In this document: piece by piece, positions 33,766 to 43,600 of the stretch
Layout: each line of letters starts with the position of its first letter
Position numbering within the stretch: position 1 is the first letter of the stretch
NCBI GenBank assembly: GCA_019416685.1
Contig: DXWV01000003.1
Span: forward strand, 1 to 54,707
Direction of reading: 5' to 3'
DNA: 54,707 nt
Source of the DNA: Bacteroides sp.
GTDB taxonomy: Bacteria > Bacteroidota > Bacteroidia > Bacteroidales > Bacteroidaceae
Notes under the pieces: generated by a model
Databases searched by the model: none
Told to the model about the DNA's origin: nothing
Seen by the model: only the letters and a program-made list of their open reading frames with translations
Translations under genes and position numbers: made by a program

Positions 33766-36700
33766 ATGTATTTTATGAAAAGAATAACTACTTTATTATT
33801 GGTCATCTTTCTGATGATTGTAGGATCTAAAGGAATAGCCCAGAATTTTAATACGGCTATTTCGGGTAATACAGGTTTTTCCGTAGCCTTTGAGCAATCT
33901 CCGGATTATCCATGGGTAGTAAGTGACGGATGTGTATCCAGTTCTAATATTGTAGGACTGAAGACATCTTGGTTTAGTACTACTGTAGATATTGTGGAAG
34001 TAAATGGTAGTGTGACGTTTGATTATAAAGTTGATAGTGAAGGTTATGGGGAGAAGTTTTATTTTTCAATAGATGATCAGGATATTATCAACGTGGAGAG
34101 GATGGACTGGACTACCGTTTCTTATGAACTCCCGAAAGGTAAACATACCTTGAAGTGGACCTATATTTTGAGTGGAGGTTATCGGGATGGGTTTTATGCT
34201 TATATAAAGAATATGACAATTCAAGGAATAAATATAGAAAAACCTTTTCTTTCTCTATCCCAGTCAGTGATTGATTACAAAAATAAAGTATCTGATAGTA
34301 AAACAACAGAATCCCTTGAAATCACAAATTTGGGGAACCAAGATTTGGTTATTGAGAAGGTTTCTGGTTTGTCTACACCGTTTGAGGTGGTAAGTTATCC
34401 TACAGCAGCTATAGCCAAAGGGGCAAAGGCTTCCATAGAGGTACAATATTCTCCTACGGAAGAGGGGTATTGGAAACAGGATCTTGCTATCGTAAGTAAT
34501 GCCGGAACGCATGTTGTTTCTGTAAGGGCGCTTTGTTCTGAAAGTTATACAGTAGAGGTGCCTGTAGCTGGTCAGCTTAGTTCTTTAGTACAAGATGCAA
34601 ACAGTGATAGCATAACAATTATGGGTTATTTGAATGAGTCCGACTTCCGGTTTATGAAAAATAATATGCCTAATCTGAAATATTTGAATTTATCTGCAGT
34701 ATCCATTATGGGAAATCGTATTCCTAATTATGCGCTTCAGAGCAAGAAGACTTTGTGTGAGGTGGTTCTTCCTTACACTTTGAAAGTTGTAGGTTATCAG
34801 GCTTTTGATCAATGTAGTGCTTTGCAAAGAATTGTATTTCCGGAAGGATTGGAGCAAATAGAACAGGAAGGTTTCTCCGAATGTAACATTTCGGGTGAGT
34901 TGGTTTTGCCGGATTCACTTGTTGCATTAGGATCGGGTGCTTTTGATGTAAGTCCGCTTACTAAGATTGTTTTCCCTGACCGATTGAAGGAAATAGGTGA
35001 CTGGGCTTTCCGTAGTTGTACTAATCTTCAAGACGTTACTCTTCCAAAGAATTTGGAACGGATTGGGTCATCTGCTTTTTCAGATTGTTTTCGTTTACAT
35101 AAAGTCACTCTGAAAGGAGTTGTACCGCCTAACTTGTCTAGCGATTCTTTTAATTTTACCAAAGTGTTTTTTGTACCTAGGGGGGCCGGTGAAGTTTATT
35201 CCAATACTGCATACTGGAATAGTCTGGTCATCATTGATGGAGATGCTCCTTTGAAAGTAGAGGTGACTTTGGCGACAGCCGGAACATTGGGGGAAGAGAT
35301 TCTTAAGCAACTTGATTATGTAAATAAGGTGAACGAACTGGTTATTACAGGTCCGTTAAATGGGGATGACTACTACCAGATACAAAACAGAATGCCAAAT
35401 TTGATGTCTATTGACATGACAAATGTTACGATGGAGTCTTTGCCCGATAATTTCTTTTCCCGCAGAACGACTTTGCTGGAAATAAAGTTACCGAAGGTAT
35501 TAAAGAGTATTGGGTATGGTGCTTTTAATGAGTGCTATGGTTTGACATCCTTGGTGTTGCCGGAAGAATTAACAACAATCAATAATAATGCTTTTTATTA
35601 TTGTAAAGATTTAAAATCAATTAACCTGCCTGCTTCATTGGTCACTATGGGGAGAGAGAGTTTTTATGAATGTACTTCATTGCAATCTATTGCCATCCCT
35701 GAAAAGGTGACAGTTATTGAAGATTATACATTTTATAATTGTGCTTCCCTGTCCGAAGTGAAACTGCCTGCCGGTTTGAGTGAAATAAAAGGTTATGCTT
35801 TTGCATACTGCCGCGCTTTGACTTCCATTGAATTGCCGGATGCATTAACCTTCTTAAGAAGTCAGGCTTTCCGTGAATGTATCGGGTTGACGGAGATTAC
35901 TCTGCCTGCATCCTTGCAATACTGTGATTATCCTTTTTATAATTGTAGTAATATTAAGCGAATTAATTGTTATGCTTCCGTGCCTCCTACATTGGAAGGT
36001 AATCGTGATATACTTTATAATGTTGATAAGTCGACTTGTGAATTATTAGTCCCTTTCTGGTCAGTGAATAACTATAAACTAACTCCCGGATGGGATGCAT
36101 TTCCTGTCATTAATCCATCCGAATACGAAACAGATAGAATCAATATCCAGGGAAACCTTACGCTTGCCGAAGGGATTCGTCCTACTTTACAACCTTGTGT
36201 TTCTATCTTTGACAATGGTCACTTTGCAGTAAAAGGTACCGATGCATTTTCGATGAAGAGATATACTCAAAGCCATGTACTTGCAATGTATGCCAATAGC
36301 AGTAATTATGACCGTTCACAGTATACCAGCTTGATTAGTGAATCGACAGCTATGAGGGCAGATAGCGTAATTTATACGATGAGTGCATGGGGAGAAGTCT
36401 GGATGTACTTGTCCTTCCCGTTTGATGTGAAAGTATCAGACATTGAAGTCAGTAACGGAGGCTTGTATGCTATCCGCAAATATGATGGTGCAACACGTGC
36501 ACAAGGAGGAACGAATAATTGGAAGGATATGACCGATGACAGTACGCTCCATGCTGGAGAAGGGTATATTATCCAGTTCAATAAAAACGTGAACCGTTTT
36601 GCTTTGAAGGCTATCAACAATGATAATAAGAACAGATTATTCTCGGGTAATGCTTTAAGTCGGGAACTGGGCGAATACATCTCTGAGTTTGCGCACAACC

Positions 36701-37599
36701 GTAGTTGGAATTTCGTAGGCAATCCGTATCCTTGTTATTTTGACATTCGTTATATGAACTATACGGCACCTGTTACGGTATGGAATGGAAGAGGATATAC
36801 GGCAATATCACCGGAAGATGATAACTATATATTGAAACCGATGCAGGCGTTTTTTGTACAAAAACCGGTTGACATGGACGCCATTACATTTTTGCCAGAG
36901 GGCAGGCAGACGGATACTTCCATACGTGCCCGGATGGCAGTTCGTACAGCTGCTGTAGAAAGTAACCGAACGATTTATAATCTGGCTCTCGCCAGTAGTG
37001 AGTATACTGATAATACTCGTATCGTTGTGAATCCCGCTATGTCAATGGGGTATGATATGGCTCGCGATGCTGCTAAGTTTATGAGTGATGATAAGGAAGT
37101 TCCCCAGCTATTTAGTTTGGATGCTTCGTCCATGCGTTATGCCATCAATGAGCGTCCGGTAGGAACCGGGATTATACCTTTGGGAGTATATATTGGAAAA
37201 GCGGGTAGTTATACTTTCTCTTTGGGAGAGAATATGGAACAATGTGGAGAGGTACTGTTGATTGATAAGCAAGCTAAACGGGAAGTGCGGCTTAAACACG
37301 AAAATTACACGTTTGTTGCTGATGCCGGTACATACGACAATCGTTTTGAAATACGTCTTGATGTTACTTCTACAGGTGTAGAGACTGGGGAAATGATTTC
37401 AGCAACAACAGTGAAAGGCGGTAATCAGCAAATTGAAATAACAACGGAAAAAGGAAACCTAATTACGGTCTATGATACTACCGGACAAGAACAAACCAAC
37501 CTGATTGCTACAGAATCATCTGTTACTATTCCGTCCGTTCCGGGATTCTATGTCGTAGTGGTGAACGGTGAATCATTCAAAACAGTAGTGACCAAATAA
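33766..37599 (+). CDS. BspA-type leucine-rich-repeat surface protein
   Basis: The 1277-residue secreted protein starts with a signal peptide (MKRITTLLLVIFLMIVGSKG, from ATG 33766 or more likely ATG 33775). Domains in order: a beta-sandwich (about 25-160), an Ig-like choice-of-anchor D domain (about 165-262, LEITNLGNQDLVIEKVSG), two blocks of LRR_5/BspA repeats (about 265-490 and 500-780; repeated units such as IGDWAFRSCTNLQDVTLPKN), a large beta-rich region, and a C-terminal sandwich ending ITVYDTTGQ...VPGFYVVVVNG...TVVTK that resembles a type IX sorting domain. BspA-like proteins often bind host or microbial surfaces; that is family knowledge. It is followed after 20 bases by a second giant gene and the two form an operon. 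Confidence 0.87.
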   Translation: MYFMKRITTLLLVIFLMIVGSKGIAQNFNTAISGNTGFSVAFEQSPDYPWVVSDGCVSSSNIVGLKTSWFSTTVDIVEVNGSVTFDYKVDSEGYGEKFYFSIDDQDIINVERMDWTTVSYELPKGKHTLKWTYILSGGYRDGFYAYIKNMTIQGINIEKPFLSLSQSVIDYKNKVSDSKTTESLEITNLGNQDLVIEKVSGLSTPFEVVSYPTAAIAKGAKASIEVQYSPTEEGYWKQDLAIVSNAGTHVVSVRALCSESYTVEVPVAGQLSSLVQDANSDSITIMGYLNESDFRFMKNNMPNLKYLNLSAVSIMGNRIPNYALQSKKTLCEVVLPYTLKVVGYQAFDQCSALQRIVFPEGLEQIEQEGFSECNISGELVLPDSLVALGSGAFDVSPLTKIVFPDRLKEIGDWAFRSCTNLQDVTLPKNLERIGSSAFSDCFRLHKVTLKGVVPPNLSSDSFNFTKVFFVPRGAGEVYSNTAYWNSLVIIDGDAPLKVEVTLATAGTLGEEILKQLDYVNKVNELVITGPLNGDDYYQIQNRMPNLMSIDMTNVTMESLPDNFFSRRTTLLEIKLPKVLKSIGYGAFNECYGLTSLVLPEELTTINNNAFYYCKDLKSINLPASLVTMGRESFYECTSLQSIAIPEKVTVIEDYTFYNCASLSEVKLPAGLSEIKGYAFAYCRALTSIELPDALTFLRSQAFRECIGLTEITLPASLQYCDYPFYNCSNIKRINCYASVPPTLEGNRDILYNVDKSTCELLVPFWSVNNYKLTPGWDAFPVINPSEYETDRINIQGNLTLAEGIRPTLQPCVSIFDNGHFAVKGTDAFSMKRYTQSHVLAMYANSSNYDRSQYTSLISESTAMRADSVIYTMSAWGEVWMYLSFPFDVKVSDIEVSNGGLYAIRKYDGATRAQGGTNNWKDMTDDSTLHAGEGYIIQFNKNVNRFALKAINNDNKNRLFSGNALSRELGEYISEFAHNRSWNFVGNPYPCYFDIRYMNYTAPVTVWNGRGYTAISPEDDNYILKPMQAFFVQKPVDMDAITFLPEGRQTDTSIRARMAVRTAAVESNRTIYNLALASSEYTDNTRIVVNPAMSMGYDMARDAAKFMSDDKEVPQLFSLDASSMRYAINERPVGTGIIPLGVYIGKAGSYTFSLGENMEQCGEVLLIDKQAKREVRLKHENYTFVADAGTYDNRFEIRLDVTSTGVETGEMISATTVKGGNQQIEITTEKGNLITVYDTTGQEQTNLIATESSVTIPSVPGFYVVVVNGESFKTVVTK

Positions 37600-37619
37600 A
37601 CGGGGTAGGAGAGTATAAC

Positions 37620-40600
37620 ATGAAATATATAGTTAGTCTATTCATTATTCTATGGAGTATGGCGGCTTGGGGACAAGGAGGAGAGTTCAACCCTTCTAAT
37701 CCTGCAGAACCGGGACAAATGTACTTCTTGACGGTCAATGTCACTCCTGAAGGAGCAGGCAGTGTTTCTCCTGGGGGGAAAAACCAGTATGCTTTGGGGC
37801 AGAGGATAGACCTTTGGGCCTCTGCTACTACAAACTATCGCTTTGTAGGTTGGAGACAGGGCACAGCTCCGGTTTCTGATTTAGCTTCTTTCAGCTATAC
37901 CATTCCGGCAGCTCATACCACCTTGACAGCTGTTTTTGAATACGCGCCCGGTAATCCGGAGGAACCTTCTCCCGTACCTTTGCAACATAGCCTTTTCCTG
38001 TCGGCATCTCCTGCCGAAGGAGGGTGGTTCAATGTAGGTTCGGGGAGTATATTTAAAGAAGGAGATGTGATCGGCTTGCAAGCTTATCTCAATAGCGGGT
38101 ATGAGTTCGCAGGATGGAAACGGGGAGATGAAATCGTGTCTGCCAATCCTTCTTATTCCGTTACGATGGGTACGGAAGATATTTCTTTGGTCGGCTTGTT
38201 CCGTTTCAATCCGGGCAGTCCATCCAATCCGGGGGCCAACCATTGGGATGCTGCGTCGGGTGAAGTGATTGTAGATGACTTTGTTGCAGGGAATTTGATG
38301 GGAGCAATCGATGATGTGATTGGTGGATCGGGTAATCGGAGTAAGGTCGTGGCGATAACCGTTGCCGGTGCTGTCAGTTCCGGAGATTTAGGTGTTGCCC
38401 GTTATTGTTCGGCATGCATGTCGCTCGATTTAAAGCGTATATCAGGTATCTCTTCTCTGTCGAGTTATGCTTTTGACGGGTCGCAATTGCAGAAGATAAG
38501 CCTCTCGGCTGAAATAACTTCCATCGGTGCTTATGCGTTCAGAAACTGTACCAATCTGTCAGAGATAAATTGCTACTCGATGGTTCCTCCTGTATTGGAA
38601 CAAAATGTATTCGAGGGTACAGGAGAGAATGTAGTGCTGCGGGTACCGCAAGCTGCCATTCCTCAGTATAGTGCCGCGGCACAGTGGAACCAACTGACGA
38701 TTCTTCCTTTGATGGAAGAAATAGGGGCTTTGTCCGTAACTCTGCCGGAAACGGCTTCCGATGGACGCTATAAGAACATGACCCTGGAACTTGTGAATAC
38801 AAAGAGTGCACAGAAACTGCGCTTTGTGATTACCGACAAATTGACGTATGTCTTTGGTGGATTGATTGTCGGAGATGTTTATAATTTGTATTTGAAGAAC
38901 ACAGGTGGTGTGATTTTGGGTGAGGTCAGGGAACTTGCAGTGACGGAGGAAGGCACGGATGCTGTATTCGATTCTATATTGTCCCTCTATGACTTGAACC
39001 TGAAGGTTGTTACGGAAAGGGAAGAGGATGTTTCCAACCGGGTAGTAGTTAAATGGTATGATGCCGATAATAAATACCTTTCTCAAGGCAATGATCTGAA
39101 ACAGCAACTTGCGGATGACAAGGTGCGCTATGCCATTGAGTTGGATCGTGTGCTTGGCAGTAAATATATGCTTCCCGAAGTCAGAGAGTATACGGTGTCT
39201 AAGGAGAGTAATGCGTTGGTTTATGCTTTGCAGCCGATTGATTCTTTAGATATCAGCGGAGTCGTGAAGGGGGAAGACGGGAGGTTAATCTCCGGCGCCG
39301 TTGTGTCCGTTTCGCAACTGTTGAACGGTAAGTATTCCAGGTCGATAATAGGCAAGACCGATAAAAACGGTAAGTACCGGCTAAATGTATACAACGATGA
39401 CAGCACGATCACTTTCTCTGCCAACGGGTACATTAACCAAACCCTTTCCTGCCCGAACTTCAATGCCGGCGGGGACTTGGAAACCGTGCAATTGCCTGTC
39501 ATTTCAGGAGCAACGATCACTATCGGCTTTACGTATACTCCCAGTGTCTCGACGGGAGAAACGCCTCAAACCCAGACGGGATATTCAAACTATCAGAATG
39601 TAGCCTATACCTTATATAATAAGACGAAGGCAAAGGAGGTGAAAGACTTCTCCGTGCAATACCCTTCCATTGTCTTGATGGAGCCTACGGATATTGGCGA
39701 TGAGATACGGATCACCGCCACCAGCAGGGTGAATGAGTTTGAGCCGGTGGAATGTACTGTTATGATCGATGTCGGAAATGAAACTACTGCCCGATTGGAT
39801 ATTGTTCAGTTGGGATCTGTTAAGTTGAACTACACCGATAGCGAGAATGCGGCGAATGTAGCCATATTGTATGATTCAAAAGGCCAGCGTCTGAAATCAT
39901 ACAGTTACGATAAGGAACATTCTGTAGTATTTGCTGGATTGCAGGACGGAACGTACACATTGGTATCGATGGCCTATAGCCGTTTACTCAATTCTATATT
40001 GAATCTGTCCGGATTGCCGGCTGCCGGTTTAACGGAGGGCACGGACTATGTAAAGTCAACAGTTCATGTTGCCAGTGGAAAGATAGAAGAAGTTGTTTTG
40101 CCGGAGATACCCAAGATTGACCTTACTAAGTTCTCGTATACGAACAGCGATTCTTATATCCGTACGAATAAGGCTACGATTGTGGCGGGCAATTATCTGA
40201 CGGTGCGCAGCCAGGTGGGCTTCAAGGAAGACTATGCCGGGCAGGTGGATAATATCAAGCTGGTAGTAGAACTGCCTGCCAGTTGCTCCTTCGTCAACAA
40301 TTCTATCATGATAGGCAATAAGGTTGTCAGTGAATATACCATCGACGGGACGAGCCTGTCTATCCCTTTGGCCGATTGCAGCGAGCAAGTACGTTTCTGT
40401 ATTATTCCTACGAAAGGGGAAACGATCACTCCCAACGGCTTTGTGGAGTTTGATTACAATGGCGAGACCCTGAAACAGCCGTTTGGCGTGGCAAACTGCC
40501 TGGTGAGGGATTTGAGCATCATAGTGCCCGGTACCGTTGCAAAGACAAAGTTGCCGATCAGTGGTGTTGCACCGGGATCTTCAACCGTCAAGGTATATGA

Positions 40601-43600
40601 TAATGATGTGCTTATCGGTCAGACTACCGCATTGGCAAATGGCACTTGGGTGGTGCAAGGCGAACTTTATGATGCCTACAACCTTTCCAAACATACCATC
40701 TATGCTTTGGTCGAGACCCCTCAGAATGCTTTTATAAAGACCGAATCAAAGGTGGTGACTTATAATAGGAGCGCCATTGAAGTGCAGACAGTCACTATGA
40801 TCAATACGGCCCATCCTTCCTCTTCTTTGGATCTTTGTGAGTATATCGTAGAGTTCGACTTCCAGAATCCCAAGTCGGAAATGCCGGTTTATTGGTATTG
40901 GCCCAACTATCCGGACTTTACATTTAAGATTGACTTCACAAACAATAGTCCGCAGTTTGTATCGGATGTTACTTTGTATGTCACTACTTCCTCCGGTTCC
41001 ATCGTTTCTGTTCCGGCGTCTTATGACAAAGAAAAAGACATCTGGCTTGCCACCCGGAAGTTCTATTCGGAAGCTCTGCCTACCAACCTGAGTGTGGACT
41101 ATAAGGCAGAAACGAAGGTGGAGCTGGATCATGAACGTTTAATGGAAGTACGAGCAGAGTATAAAGAAACATCCAAGCGTTTTCAAGAACAGATTCAATT
41201 GATGGATTCGATATTCAGTTTGGGTTATGAATCGATGAAGCAGGATTCTTTATTGCTGGCTTTGGGCATAGAGACGAATGAGGATACAGTCTTTGATGAA
41301 GTAGCCTATCAGAAGTACTTGGATGGATTGACTGATGAGGAGTTGAATGCCATTCTGGAGGAAAATCCGATAGACGACTCGGAGGTCTTGGACTCATTGA
41401 GGAATGAAATGCAGCTGCTGGAAGGAATCTTCTCCTCCGAAAAGTACTTTGATTTTAAGGATCCGGAAGGAACGATAACGATGACGTCTAAGTCCTGTGA
41501 AGGATTGTCCGATTCCTTATTGGTTGAAAGAGGTTATACCCAATGCCTTACTACCGAAGGAACGTATGTCTATATGCTGACCGTGGACGGGCAGACTCAT
41601 TATGTAGATATGAATCAGGACTTATTTATATCTATCGTTCTCCCCCCAAGTGTGAAGATGGGGCTGCGGACATATTCCACGACAGAAGAAGGGATAAGGC
41701 TGTTTAATGAAGCGGTTGATAAGGTAAGAAGCGTGTACGGTCCGATTTCGGCAGCTTATATGGGCTTAAAAACGGAGATCATGAAGCTAGTGAGCAAGCT
41801 TGATATCCAGTGTACGATAGCAAAAGAACATTGCTTTCTAAAGAATAAGGCTTATGTGGCCAAACAAAACGAGTTGGGGCGTGTAGTGGCAAAGTTGGAA
41901 GCGATGGATCCTTCTGATATGAACTACGGGCTGACCAAGCTACGTATGGAAGTTTGCCAGCAAGAGGTCAAAAATGCCAAGGGAGTGCTTGATGTTGCAA
42001 AAAGGAACAGAACCTTAACCACCCTTGGCCTGAAAACAGCAAAAGGGTTGGGACCTATGTTGGAAGAAGCATGCCCGCTAATGGATTATGCTGATAAGGT
42101 GGCGCAGGGCGTTGCATTGGTTTACAGGTTCATGAGGTTGTATCAGTCTATCCCGACCACTTGTGAAGATGATGCAGACCGGGCTGAAGCATGCCGTGGG
42201 CTGGCTATTTCCGGAGGTGTATACGTCGGTGGATTGTATATGACGAAATTGGGGACGGAAGCTTTAATGGATCTTGCTACTGCCGGACAGGTGGTTGCTT
42301 CGCCTGCCACGGGGGGAGCTTCACTGGGTACTGCATTTGCTACCGTATTGACGAAAATAGTTGCTGGACTGGCAATGGATGCGGCTTTTAACTGGGAAGT
42401 AGACCGGAGGTTTAACCAGATTGAAAAGGCAAAGAATAGTCTCAAATGCAATAAAGACGATGATGACGATGATGACAACCCTGGCGGCGGTGATAATCCT
42501 GGCGGTGGTGATAACCCTGGTGGTGGTGATAATCCTGGCGGCGGTGATAACCCTGGCGGCGGCGATAACCCTGGAGGAAGTGGTTATCCCGATGATAGCG
42601 ACCATCCCGGTGGAGATGGTTCCTCTTCTGATAGCGGTACCGACCCGAATGGAGGCAGCGGTTCCATTTCGGGTAGCACCGGCAATGGCGGTGGTAAAAG
42701 CGGGCAATCCGGTTCGGGCGATTCTAAGCATGTACTCGACCCTTCCGGTTATGTGTACGAAGCCGTTCCATCCAATCGTCTTCAGGGAGTGACTACTACC
42801 GTATACCAGAAAACGTATGAGGAAGATATGTATGGTGATTTGCACGAGAAGATAGAATTATGGAACGCGAAAGACTATGCGCAGGAAAACCCTTTAACTA
42901 CCGATGAGAACGGTATGTATGCTTGGGATGTACCCGTCGGTCAGTGGCAAGTGAAGTACGAAAAAGAGGGCTATCAGACCGCTTATAGCGAATGGCTGCC
43001 CGTGCCTCCTCCTCAGCTTGATGTAAATATCGGCTTGGTGCAGAATGCACAACCGTATGTGGCGGCAGTGCATGGTTATGAAACGGGTATCGAAATAGAG
43101 TTCAGCAAGTTTATGCAACCCGCTACTGTGACTGCCGAACAGATTCTCGTTACCCGGAACGGAGTTGCCGAAAATGGTGAAGTACAGCTGTTGAATACAG
43201 AGCCTGACCCTTTGAAAGGAAACGAGGTGTTTGTTTCCAAAGTCCGGTTCATACCCGAACAGCCTTTTGCCATTACCGATAAGGTAATCCTTACCGTTAG
43301 CCGTAGGGCGAAAAGCTATGCCGGCATTAACATGGAGAATGATTATAATCAGGAGGTGACGATAGAAAAGGAGGCGAAGTCGATTGTAACTGCTCCGAGT
43401 CTGGAAGTGGTTTATAATCGGGTGGCTGAGGTCACTGTAGCCGTTGAACCGGTAGAGGCAGCGGCGAATAAGAAGATTACTGCACTTTCCGCTTCTCCTT
43501 CCATTGCTACTTTTGCCACTTCGGAGGCCGTGCTCGATGAAAATGGAGAAGCTACCTTTACGGTACGTGGTGAATTGCTTGGAAGTACAGTTTTGCAATT

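Noticed and set aside
42143..42845. Long minus-strand and alternate-frame openings opposite the GGGDNP repeat
   Set aside because: They arise from the low-complexity repeat read in other frames and lie inside the well-supported giant gene.
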